Positions 1 through 12,152 of a stretch of DNA of 64,000 bases are shown piece by piece. The stretch comes from Pachypanchax playfairii (taxonomy: Eukaryota > Chordata > Actinopteri > Cyprinodontiformes > Aplocheilidae). A program made the translations under genes and the position numbers. How positions within the stretch are numbered: position 1 is the stretch's first letter; every line of letters starts with the position of its first letter. The notes under the pieces are model-generated. The model made no database searches. It saw only the letters and a list, made by a program, of their open reading frames with translations, and was not told the origin of the DNA. Location of the stretch: assembly GCA_006937955.1 (NCBI GenBank), contig SSNP01000050.1:1848433-1912432 (forward strand), in the 5' to 3' direction.

Positions 1-589
1 TTTTTTTTTTTTTTTTTTTTTTTTTTTTGAGCAGTTATTATTTTTGTTTAGCTTGTTTACCTGAGAACTGCATGTTTTGTTTTTTTTAAAGTTGAATAAT
101 TTTTGCTGTTTATGCTTTTCTCTTGTTATAGTGTTGATGATGTGGGGGACATTTTAACAGCATCATGCTGAGTGATTCATTGGTTCCTAATTGTTAAACA
201 TGACTCATGCATTTGTCTAATCTCTGAAGTCATAACAGAACCATGTTATTCCTCACAGCTTCTCTGTCAGCTCTGTTTTCCAGTTTGCTGTTGTGTGACA
301 TTGGTGTTAAAAAAATAAATTACTGCTGTGGGCTAAATAAACTGTCAAATAGACTCATTCTTATGCTGCACACTATGTTAAACACTGACCATCATCTTCT
401 GCTTTAATTTAAGATTTGTCCCTGAAGCATTTCTTAGCTGCCTTCAGGTTTTTGTGTCTGGAATGAATTTTTCTTGTCTAGCCTCTTGGTCAAACTTTTA
501 ATTCATTTGATTTTTGGTTACTTTTGTCCAACCAGTTGCCTAATGTAGCACGATTTGGCATTTTTGTATGCATTTCTTTGTTTCTGTAG
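1..589. other. lmo7: lmo7 intron, with poly-T at window edge
   Basis: A run of 28 T opens the window. The rest is AT-rich non-coding sequence ending in the polypyrimidine tract and AG that precede the first visible lmo7 exon at 590. No other feature is seen. Confidence 0.6.
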
Positions 590-3500
590 AACGTACCAAG
601 TCCAGGTCAAGTCTGAAAGACCAGTTCAGGTCAATCCTGGTTGGGTTTGGTAAGTTGTAAAAGTCTCTGGGACTGTTTTCAGTGTAACCGTCTCATTGCT
701 GCTCCATCTGGGTCTGTTTGTTTGCATTCAGTGTGCCTTCACAGGAAATGTTGCTGCCAACCTTATTTGCCCTTTCATAAAGATTGGAGTGCTTGGTATG
801 TGTCCCCGCATTTCTTATTAGTTATTTATTTATTTGCAGAGGATTTACAGCAGAATATATTTGTAATCAGTCGTGCTTCCTCCCATCAAATTATGTTACA
901 GTTTTGATTACACCACCTGCTAAGTGCTGCTGTAAGTTATTTAAATGTCACATCTGACATCCTCTGTTGCCTACGGCCATGCTATTACTTGTTACTGTTC
1001 AAGTTATGGTTGTAGTGTTGCACAGACAGCAACATCTGTTGTCATTTATCCTGTTGTACTGCTTGACTGGCATGCTACTCCCTGCTTGCTTGCACTTTGT
1101 TGAGGATTGTGGTGTTTGAATGCAGAATGTGCTGTTAGAGTTGGGAGAACTGCAGCTTGTTGTGTGTGTGTCAAGGAGCATGCAAAGCGCCAGGCGTGTC
1201 GGTTATGCTTGTGCTCACTGTCGTGCAGGAAAAATATGGATCATGCTTGCTTTGCAACATCGTGTTGGAAGTGTCACTTTTTTCAGGGAGTATTATACTG
1301 GGGTTTTAAACAAAAACTGGAGTTGCATTGATGCATAAAATTTAGCCAATAAAAAAACAAAACAATTGCAAATCCCTTGAAAATGCCTAGATCATAGAAA
1401 AATAAAGATATTTTAAATAAAATACACAAAGATACAACATTTTTCTTAAAGCTTTTTGTAGAAATCTGTTGGTTTTGTACCTCAGGACCAATATGACTGG
1501 ATAAGCCAGTATCCTTTGTCTGTTATCGGTATTTTATTCTTCTTTCTTCTTTGTGAACTAGGAGCAAATCTCTCACTGACATCCCAATGGTGTACCCCAT
1601 GCGAACAGTTTCAAATGGAAACACCATCTATAATAAAGGACAGCACACCGGCCTGGCAAGGAACTGGAGTCAAGAAAATGAACGGAAATGTAGCGTTGCT
1701 GCCAAGGACAGTGAAGCTCAGTGGCAGGATGTAAGTCATTTCTGACAAACCATCTCATTATCAGGTCTATTTCTGTAGTCGTTTAGAGCGTCTTTGAACA
1801 TTCTCTCTTTTCTTTGCTGCTTCAGATGTTCAAGTTTGAAAGTGTTTGATCTTCAGAAAAAAAATTCTTACAATAAAATTAACTAAAATCGACCTCTAAT
1901 GTCCCATGAAACGTGTATGAGTAAGAATGCTAATTCTAGAATGACAAAATAAGAAATGGTGGCGTTTCAGACTTAAACCCGAGCATTTGTTTTAGGAGTT
2001 GACAAAGTGGAAAAATCGTCGCAGGAGCACAAAGTCTGAACTCTACAGGAAGTCTCAGGACAGAGAGCATGTCATTAACCAGATGGCCAATGGGGCTGTG
2101 ACGAGCTATGAGACGCACGAACCACTGGGTGGTCCGATTAAGAGGTGTGATCGTGCTGCATGTAATGAAAACATTTTGAAATGACAAAATCTGTTAAACA
2201 TATGAATGAAAAAGTACTTGAGTAAAAAAAAAAAAAAAAACAGACTGTTTCAGTATGTTTCTCGATTCAGTCACTACATCTTCTTTTTGTTGCTTCAAAA
2301 ATTCCCCAGGGAACCGTCGCCATGGAGGCACAGCGCTGCTCCCCGTCCTTACTTCACCTCTCCTCCATCAAAACCCTTGACCTCTGACCTTAAACCTGAA
2401 CCTCGAGCTCTGCTGACCCGCAGCTATGCCACGGAGGACATGTTTAGCTCTCAAACACACACTCAGGTAAGATTATAAATATTTTTGCTTCTTGTTTTTG
2501 ACCTTAAATGAATAGTTCAGGGTTACTAAAGTGGAGGGTTTTTTTTTTTTTTTTGGAGAACTCATGAACGGTCAATGTCTTACCTGCAGTAGATTGGAGT
2601 GTTTTGAGTTTCTGTGGTAAATGGTAGAATGAAGGTTTTCTCCTTTGAGTTGTGGTTAAATGAACCTCCCCATGACAATGTGTATGTGCCCTTTTTTTCT
2701 CTTTTTTTAATTCAAGAAAAACATGATACATTTTCTTTAAATGTGTTTCTTCACAGGGATCATCAATTGGAGCCATGTCTGCCTCTAATGGTATTATACT
2801 GGGAGAAGAGACCCACTTTGTCTCTTTAGCTTCAGATGGAGCAGGAGTTATCACCCCTTCTATAGCCCAACCTTTCACCTCTCAGACCCAAATCAAAGCC
2901 CTGGGCACCCAGCCTTCTTTTCAGGCCTCATCTGAACAGGCACAGCCACTAACAAATCAAATCTCCTTTCATGTTACAGCCCAACCAGACAAAATGAAAC
3001 AGTCTAACAGCACCCATCCTGCTGAATATTCCTCTTTCAACACTGATTTAAAAGATACAACTTTTAGCTCTGATGCAGGTAGTCAGGTTAGAGCAGGTGC
3101 CTCAGAGAATTTGCAGAATCCATCCACCCATAAATCTCATGATGAAAGCAAGAAGTTATATTGGAATTCTTCATTGGATACCAGATCTCAGGAGGCTTCA
3201 GGGAACTCCAAATACTTGTCTAGACCTGTATCTTGGTCCAGCTCAGCCAGCCTTCCCCGTGGTTACCGTCGATCAGAGGGTTCCTCTATCTCTTCTGGAA
3301 TCACAGCCAAACCCTTTGGGACCAAACAGTCCAGGGCGTCTTCGCTACCACGACCCTATAAGGTGAGTTTACAACTCTGTAAGAACTCTTCTGTTTATCG
3401 AACATGTTCAGAACACAGAGCAAAAGTTAGCATGTCGTTGTTTAGGCAATTTGTATTTGTCAAGTACACAGACCCTCTGGAGTTTTTAAAAATCTCAATT

Positions 3501-5892
3501 TACAGAAAATGTCTTTTTCTGTAGCAAAAATAATCAAATTCAGTAAGTTTTTTTTTTTTTTTTTTTTATAACGTTTCCATGTTAGGTTGGATAAGCTCAT
3601 AGTCACCATTTAAACACTATCTAATATTGTCCCATGAAATAGTATTAACTTCAAGAATAAATCTGCTATTTTATTTGATGATGGATTTTTGGATCGTTTT
3701 TCTTATTTTATCTGACAATATTCTAATGACATTTAATTGCTCAGGAAGTTTATATGGTTGTGTGTCATTTGTTTGTATGTCTTTGTTAACTTGATTACCC
3801 TTTATGAATAAAAGATTTCCTCCAGCAGGTTTCTGTACAGTGGAGACTCACAAGAAAATTACAGTCGGATTTAACATTCTCACTCTGATTATCGACATTT
3901 TTAAGCCAGCTGTCTTGTATTGTTGTGTTTGACTACTGATATCAAGTCATGTAAACACATCTGACCCACCGTGTGAGCATGTCTTTCTGTTCATTTCCAG
4001 GTTGATAACAATCAAGGTTCACTGTTGACTAGTGAGAAAGATGATGCGCCTTCATCTCCCAAATCGCCACTCAAAAGACAAACTGCAGCCGCCAGTCTGA
4101 GGGGTCAGTACCAGGCGTCGATCCGACAGAAGAAAGCCAACCAGTCAAGGCAGAGTGGCTCTGAACAGAGACAGGAAGTCAGCAGCGTCGGTTTCTCCAG
4201 CCAAACTTCCCTTCAGACCAGCAGCCATCAGTCCCCCATTCAAACCCAGATGTTGCCTTGGTCTCATACAAACCTGCAGTCCTACCACAATAAAAGCTCG
4301 ACTCTGCCATCCAGCACAAACATAGACTACCCAAAGGTATGTTGTAATATTTATTTCAGCATACAGCATCAAGCGTGTATACTCTGCTTCTTAAAACTGT
4401 AGTATAAATAAATCTAGGGTTTATTATTGAATCAAATTGTGCTTCTGGGCACTATCAAATTATTTTTATGTTTAAGTGAAGGTCCCTACTTACCTATTTA
4501 AAAAAGAAAATCTAACCTCACACCATGAGAGAAATAATTTAACTATTTTAGTTTGAAACTGAAGCGTTTGTTTTTTCTTAGTTATTTCAAATAGTCACAT
4601 TGATGTGACGAGTACCATAACAGAAGTTTACATTTAAAGGGGAATGTTTAACTACACAATCATTGCGAACAAAACACTGTACATTTTATAGTATTCTCAA
4701 CAGAAAAGTACTTTCATACATTTAATAGACTGAAAGATAAGTGTGTTCTGTTTGGATCAGCTGGTTTTCAGGATGATGTTCATATTGCTTCAGTCTTTCT
4801 ATCTTACTGGACTCTAGTTACAGCTGGCAGTTAAAAAAGCAGAACACACACAAAAAATAACGTGGAAATCAAAAAAGCAGAGCAGTAACATCCAAATATT
4901 TTGAGATTGAGTCCTTATTAAGTTCTAGTTGTATTCGTTTTGGGGAAATTGAGAATTTGGTAACGTAACAAATGGCATAGTAAAGTACTTCGATTTGGTT
5001 TTTGACATTAGAGTATTTGAAAGCCATGGTTCATTATTATGTTATCTGTTATTTTTGAGGTTGAATTAAAACCAAACTGGGACCAGATTAAGATACTCTT
5101 TGACAACTGTCACACGGTTGCTGCAGTTTGTCAGCAGTTGTGTCACATGACCAGCCTTTATAAAGAATATTTTACAAAAGTTTCTCTGTATTAATTCAAT
5201 GCCGTTCAAACTTGAAATCTTTCTTACAGTTTGTGTGTCCAACTAGTTTTCAGTGAGATACTGAAACTAAACAAATAGAGTTCCACATTTTTTCACAGCT
5301 CTTTAAATGACATCACCAGCTGTTTGTCTTAAAGCATCTAATTCCTTCCCGTTCGCATCCACTATTATTAAAATCCAGGATTTATCTCCAGATGTAGACG
5401 CACTTAGATTTCAGCCTCTAAGCAACAAGAGAACCAGACGGGTTTATTTCAGTCAGAGCTGCAATTTAATTTACTAAAACATTATTAGGCTTTAAAATGA
5501 CTCCATATATTTAACAAAAGTTATTCTATTGGCAAACAAACATCATTAATGTCTGTTTGTTTGGCTGTTTTAACACGTTGACCCAAATTTTCTTGAAAAA
5601 ATGTAAATCTTCATGAAATATTTGAAAAAAGTACTTCTTTTTTTTTTATTCTAAATACTGTATATCAGGAGATTTGTGCATTTTTTTCTCTTATTTGAGT
5701 AAAAGATTTCAGTATATTGTTTTGTTATTAACCAAATACACAAACTGTAAATACGTTGTTCAGTGTGTGTGTCACTGACAACAAATACTGATAAAAAGCT
5801 GAGTGAGTTTTCAGAGTATCTGTTACTTGTGAAGCTGGTTTCTAATTTCCACCAGGAAGCACAAGACACTGGATCACAGGTGTCACCTTTTC

Positions 5893-5944
<52 letters not shown>

Positions 5945-8900
5945 GGTTGAGCATAGTGACATGAGAGTGAGCCTGACTCTTAAACCCAACAGCGTACCAG
6001 ACTTTGGCTTCCAAACTCACTGGGACTCCAAAGGAGCGAGAATAAAATTCATCCAGACTGGTGAGATTTTTTTAATATGATAAAATTCTGGATTGCTTCT
6101 GACGTTTGTCACTAGAACAATAAATTACAGTTGGATTCAAGATCAGTTTTGCCTGAACTGCAGAGAAAGTCATGACAGAGGGTGGTATTTCTACTTTGCA
6201 TAATACTCCCAAGTTCTTTTTATTTTGCTTTTACAATTTCTGTTTAAAAGAGCAGGAACTCTAAATCAGACCAGAGTGATGGGAAGTGTTTGCTGGTTTA
6301 TTAAAGACAAAAATATTTTGCCTACAGAGTGACTGTTAATGATCTTTTTTTACCAAAGCTGGTTGTTTGTATAACAAAATGTGCAAATTCAGATTTATTT
6401 ATTTTTAGTCTCTTTGACAATCAGAAAAAATGTAAAATGTTCCTGTGACTTAAAACGTTCATGTAAATAATTAATGTTTTTTAGACGTAACAATTACTTG
6501 CTGTTTGTCGTTTGCCCGACTGACCCACTTCTCAGTTTAAATCAATAAAGTTTAACTTACTTTTTTTATTGTAAAGAAAAATATTTTATGTAGATATTCC
6601 CTGTATGTCTAATTATTTTGTCCTTGCTGTGATGTTTCTTGATTTTTGCGGCTGCGCCCTCACAGGCAGTCCTGCAGAGTGCTGCCAGCTGCGTGTGGAC
6701 GATGAGATTGTGGCAGTTGATGGAGTTGCAGTGGCTCACATGACCTACAACCAGTGGAAAGATAAAATGTCATCTTCCCTGGAAACTGGGAGTCTCACCA
6801 TGGACATTCGACGCTATGGTATCAAGGGTAACAGGATGAGCCAGAAATGGACATTATGTCTTCACCACCTCTTAAACATTTTGTTTTTATCCACCTCAAA
6901 CTTTTTTCCCTGTATGGACCAGCACTGGTTTATGAGATTGGTTGTGATTGTTTTTGTGACTAGATTGGAGCTGCAGTAATGAAAATCATCCCAACCAGTG
7001 TGGACCGATCAGAACAACCCTCAACCTGACCTCTGCAGCGCCCGTTCTGATAGGTTACACCGATCACCACACCAGCAGTGCAGCTCCTGCAGAAACGACA
7101 AACATTCAAGGATCCAAAGTTGATTGGCAGACTGATCATGTGAGCAGCTGTTTCAGCCAAAATACTACAAAACTCCTTTAAGCTCTTATAATATTTTCAT
7201 TTACTTTGTGTTGTTGTTTTTTGCACATCTAGGTAACACAAGATAAAACCGTGAGTGGAGTCTCTTATGAGAACTCCAGTACAACCAGAATTAGAGGTAA
7301 AAGAACTGACACCTGAAATATAAGTTCTTGAAAATACAACAACCTCCAACTTTTAAACAATGTGTCTTTAACTGTCACATCTGTCCTTCCTTTTCATATA
7401 GACTCTAATAGCATTTCTCAGAAAAATCAGATAAAAAGGGCAGAGTTTTTCTGTCAGACAGGTAAAATTTCAGCTCTGTGGCTCTTTGTGTAGCAGCTTT
7501 TATTTGGCGTTTGGCTTGATTTGCTTTTGAAGCTTTCTGCACATCTTCGGAAATGGCTGAAAATCAAAAGACGCACAGCAATTTGTTAACTTAAGGTTTA
7601 CTGATTAAACAGAAATATTAAATGCAGTTAAACTAAATGAGGTAGAAAATCCTACATTTTTGTTAAAGTACCTCCATCTGAACGCTAACAATTTATGCGA
7701 ATTAAAGCAAAAAGCAGCACTTAACCAAACAACCACAAGACTGACAATTCTGACTTATGTCATTTATAATTAATAATCATCTACCTATCTAAAAGCCTGT
7801 AATGATATGCTGTGTGTATAATGGTATCCATTTTCCTGTAGCATCCCATGTTCTGTGTGCAAATGAGCTGCAAATGTTCATGGCAAATCTGATTATTTAT
7901 GGTGGCTTTTTGAGGCGTCTTCTGGCTGTTAATGGATCTGATGTTTGTCCTACAACGACTTCTCTCTCCAGGCTCTGCAGGAATCAGCTCATGGGTTTAT
8001 TTGTGCGGTAAATGTTTGCGCTGCGTGTTTTTGTTTACTTTGAGCAGCTTGCTAGATATTAAAGTCGGCGAGCCCTCCGTTTGCTGAGCATCAGCAAGTG
8101 AACAGAGGAGATTGGTGTTTGGTGAATGACACATGGATGTGTTTTTGTGTCCTATCGCTTTTTGCTGAACAGTTTCTTTCTTCAGCGTTTTGATTGTGGC
8201 TCCTTTAAGCTGGGGTTACATTAGACCAGTGTGCTGATTCTTGTTTTAGCCCTGCTGAGGCCGAGTTCCTGATCTTAAGTCAGGACTGGGTGGCTTAAAA
8301 AGATAAGTTATTTTGTTCAGTTCTGCAGGATTAGATCTGCAAAGAGCAACATAATTCAGTTTGCATTGTTTTGGATTTAATTTGTTGTTCTAATGCAGCC
8401 CCAGTCTGTGTTGAATATTGAAATCATGCATTACCATCTTTAAGAAATGTTTCCCTTGACTAACTGATAATCTTTTCAAACAGGAGGCTCAGAAACTGCA
8501 ATATCTGATGTAAGTTACTCCACAGTGTGGTTAAAGTATTCATGCATGTTCACACTGCAGTTGTCTTTGTTCTGAGTTTGTGTGCAGAAACATGAGTCAT
8601 AAACATGCTGTTTGTGCACCGCCAGCTCCAGGTGCCCTCCCTGAGTCCATCCACACTCAGCTGGTCATGGGACCGCGAGGAGGATCGCCGGCGACAGGAG
8701 AAGTGGCAGGAAGAACAAGAGCGCCTCCTACAGGTGACTGTCTTTTTTTTTGGTAACTCAATGGACATTTGTTGTGTCAGATTTGTTCTCATTTACAAGT
8801 ATTGCTGTATTTTTCTTCATTCTATATTATGAGTTTTATTATTGTTGAAATTTACAAAATGCTGCATTTTTTTGTATTGTTTTGTTTTCATTCTCAATAT

Positions 8901-11900
8901 ATGCTGCATTCTGCCATAGAATAGTTTTTCAGATCAAAAATATTTGTATATCTTGTTTTAAGCTATTGATCTGACTATTATTGTCATGGCATTGACAAAA
9001 CTTGCTGCATTCCGTGTTTTTACTGTGGACTAGACTTGTTTCTTTTTCTGTATTTCACATATAAACTTGGTGTAATCATTTAAAATAATGGTCTCAATGA
9101 CAAAAGTCTATATGAAATATATATGTGTGTGGAATATGAGATTTTTGTGGATTTGTGTTGATATTTTAGGAGCAGTACCAGCGGGATCAGGAGAGGCTGG
9201 AGGCCGAGTGGCGACAAGCACAACAGGATGCAGTCGAGGACAAAACATCACAGGTGTTAAAGGTCTTCTCATAATTTTATATTCTCATTGAATCTTCATC
9301 TGTGCGCGTCATTGTGAAACAGAATCAGTATATTTGACTTTTTGAATAGTGTTTGCTTAAAACGCCCTTAAAAACGAAGGTGGCCGGTTTATGTAAACTC
9401 AGTTTGATCCAGTTTTATCAAAAAGTGAAGATGATAAGTGATGAAAACAAAATGTTGCATTTGGATATTTACTGAGAAAATGTGTTACGTTAAAAATCTG
9501 CAGATCGTTCTTTCAAGTTAGTTTTAAAAACCTTTTCAGCATTTTTTTTTTGTTATCAGTTCCATAAAATTTAGGTACCAAGACAAATGATGGATTATTA
9601 TTGTTCTTGTAATAAACAATATTTCATCCACAATTAAAAGCAGCTGATTGTAAGTGAATATTTTAACATATTTTAGAGACTTTTGCTCATCTATGAAATG
9701 GTAGATGGTGTATTCCATGAAGAGGGAAACACCTGGCCTATATTTAAATGATAAAAAGTTGACATTTTATTTTTGATTAAATTTATTGAGAGTGGAAATA
9801 TTGTATATCTTGTATAAACAACTTTTTAAAACTGTATTTAAAGGAAAGTACTTTTAAGGTGGCCAGTGGTCCTGAGAGGTTCACCAGCTCTCTGTTTTGT
9901 GCGAATGGACTGACAAAGAAAACCAGAGAAGAAGAGCCGAACTCCGACAGAGAAGACCTGAAAGATGGAGGAATAAAACCTCTGAGTGTTGCTCAAGGAG
10001 TGCAGAATGGCAGGATCGGTGAAAGTGATTGGTAAATAAGGCTCATGTTGTGGTGGTGATCTCAAAATGAATCTATTACTGGGAGTAATTGGTTTAACAG
10101 CATGTTTTTAATCATTGCTGGTGCTTTCTGCTTTGGCTGGGTCTAATTGCTGCTAACGCTGAACATCAGGGATGAGGGCTCCTGTGGTTTCGCTCAGCTG
10201 TCCCCTGCACACAGGTTAGAATCAGCTTTGCTTGGTTTTCACTTACTTCAGCACTTTGATTTGTTTACTAAAAAAAAGGTAAATAAAATTGATTTGATGG
10301 AGTTACATTTTTTTTAAGCTTTTTGCATCCTCTTTCTCTAACAGGGGGATGTCCTTATCCACCCCATCATTATCAGGACCTTACAAGCCAAACAAGGGTT
10401 TGTTTATCCTTCCTGTCACAATCATTCCTATTTTCCTTTAGATGCACTGAGTTAATGCTCAAATTTTTAATCCAGTTGATCAGAGGAGAAGATTTGGACG
10501 GTCCTTGTCCAAGGCTGAGCGAGATAGGCAGCAGATTTTGGAGGAAATGAAGAAAAGGACTCAGCTTCTTACAGACAACAGCTGGATTCGTCAGCGCAGC
10601 AATAGTTTTCACAAAGAGCCCATAGATGTTGCAGCATGCATGAAGAGGTAAGCTCAGTGTGCCACGTCCTATTGGATCTTTTTCAGCTTTTTTTTCTTCT
10701 TTTAATTTGTTGTTTGTTTTGCAGATATGAGTCTCTGGATAACTTGGATACATTGCGTCAGTCTCCAGACTCGGCTGCCACGTTCACTTACCCTCGCCCT
10801 CATTCGGCTGCTGGAGGTTACGTCGCTCCGAGTAGGAATGCCGCCTCTCGCTACAGCACTGGATCAATAATATCTCAGAAACATTTGTACACCGAGTCCT
10901 CTCACCATGCCAGGTACATGGTTCATGTCTGTTTTGTTTCTCACTCAGATGTGCAGGTGTTTATATGTAGTTTTTTTTTTTTTTTCAACACGTTCATGCC
11001 TCATGGTGTTAACATGTGCTGCCCCAGGATGGTCAGTGGTGCCAGGACTTGCTGTGTGTGTGAGCGTGTCCTGGGTAGTGGGGCAGCCATGGTCATAGAA
11101 GCCCTTAGTCTCTGCTTCCACCTGAGCTGTTTCCAGGTGAGAGGTTATGAACGGGGTTACGGTGTGGTCACAATAGCAACATTCCCTGTCAGTAATTATT
11201 CTTGCTCTCTGTCATCGGGCATTCCAACCTGTTTCTGCTGCTTAATTTGGGAATATTTATTTAGTATCATTTAGTTAATGATGTGACCGCCCTAACCTCT
11301 GGTGAGGGCAAAATGAGTCTTTCCTCTCAATTCAGTATTTGTACATTTATAACTTTTCCAAGCTTGACTCTTAGCTAATAGGTTTCTTTTTTTTAGTTTG
11401 TAATGCTTTTAAACTGGTGGCCGTGCTCTGTTTGGATTTCTACTTTATTGGCTGAGTGGGAGGAGAAGCTTTCTGTCATGCTTTTGCTTTTAGATGCCAA
11501 TTGTGAAAGTCTCACTGAAAGGAGATCCCTAGATTTAGTTAGCACAGGTTCATTAGCACGTAGGTGTGGATGTCCGTTTACTTTCTGTTCCAGCTGAATT
11601 CCACACAGACAAACATTCAGCTAATATTTGTTTTGTTAAAGGGATTCTAGAGGGAAATGATGCTTAGTCGTTTTGTGCTCTGGTGGCGGGGTGATTTTGA
11701 CACTAAAGGCCTGTATTAAATGTCAGCTGGACCTTTTTTACTGACTTTAATCCTTTTTCTCACTTCTCCATCCTTTTCTCAGTGTGTGGGCTGCCAGCAA
11801 TATTTCAGAGGAACAGAGACTGGAGTCCAGGTTCGTGTCCGAAACAGGAAGCCCTACTGTGAGCACTGCTATTTCCAACTCAAGTGTAAGTATTCGTCTT

Positions 11901-12120
11901 TGTGAGAGACTCATCCTGGCTGATACTTTAACATTTCTGCACTGTATGCCACACATTTTCAGCCAGTATAAAACTTTCTTTGAGCCGGTGCAGATGCAGC
12001 CATTAAGGCTTTTCTTACTGTAGGAAAAAAAAAAAACAGGATTGTTTCTTTTTAATCTGAAATCTTAAACCTAATCATTTCTTTAATGACATTTTAGACA
12101 CTGGTACTCTCACCATGTGA
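590..12120 (+). CDS. lmo7: LIM domain only protein 7 (3' part, 22 exons)
   Basis: LMO7 is an actin- and junction-associated scaffold that also shuttles to the nucleus (family knowledge). Exons read here: 590-649, 1562-1730, 1996-2144, 2310-2466, 2757-3362, 4001-4336, 5946-6060, 6666-6827, 6964-7139, 7233-7296, 7402-7461, 8484-8509, 8626-8733, 9170-9253, 9844-10031, 10170-10214, 10345-10397, 10476-10647, 10725-10913, 11028-11136, 11783-11885, 12098-12120. All junctions are AG/GT and the phases join into one open frame of about 1,052 codons ending in TGA at 12118. Diagnostic peptides are SKSLTDIPMVYPMR, LTKWKNRRRSTKSELYRKSQ, a PDZ domain, LQVPSLSPSTLSWSWD, LLTDNSWIRQRSNSF and a C-terminal LIM. 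A PDZ plus a LIM separates LMO7 from its relative LIMCH1, which lacks the PDZ. The CH-domain exons are upstream of the window. The a/b paralogue cannot be decided. The small exons at 590, 8484, 10170 and 10345 are the least certain. Confidence 0.9.
4337..5945 (+). other. lmo7: lmo7 intron ending in (TG)n
   Basis: This is a 1.6-kb AT-rich intron upstream of the PDZ exons with no convincing coding sequence. Its last 50 bases are the TG dinucleotide run and the TTAG acceptor of the first PDZ exon. Confidence 0.6.
5896..5942 (+). repeat. (TG)n microsatellite at a splice acceptor
   Basis: About 23 TG units run directly into TTAG, the 3' splice site of the 115-bp lmo7 PDZ exon at 5946. The RNA therefore carries a UG repeat exactly where a polypyrimidine tract is expected. 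Confidence 0.95.
5946..6827 (+). other. lmo7: lmo7 PDZ-domain exons
   Basis: Two exons (5946-6060 and 6666-6827) encode the PDZ. The first carries RVSLTLKPNSVPDFGFQTHW, the carboxylate-binding strand region. The second carries CCQLRVDDEIVAVDGVAVAH followed by the last helix and strand (NQWKDKMSSSLETGSLTMDI). The first exon is 115 bp, so skipping it would shift the frame. Its 3' splice site is preceded by a (TG)n run (5896-5942) instead of an ordinary pyrimidine tract. Confidence 0.85.
11028..12120 (+). other. lmo7: lmo7 C-terminal LIM-domain exons
   Basis: Three exons (11028-11136, 11783-11885, 12098-12120) encode the double zinc finger. CCVCERVLGSG supplies the first C-x2-C and FHLSCF the H-x2-C. 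CVGCQQYF starts the second finger and YCEHCYF closes it. The protein ends KYTGTLTM, a short tail after the LIM, as in mammalian LMO7. All eight expected zinc ligands are present, so the finger looks functional. Confidence 0.9.
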
Positions 12121-12146
12121 CCAGCATGATGTGCTCCAGATTGAAG

Positions 12147-12152
12147 AATAAA
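12147..12152 (+). promoter_or_regulatory. lmo7: lmo7 candidate poly(A) signal
   Basis: An AATAAA lies 27 bases after the lmo7 stop codon. Further AATAAA hexamers occur near 12276 and 12663, so longer 3' ends are possible. Only the hexamers are seen; the cleavage sites are inferred. Confidence 0.4.
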
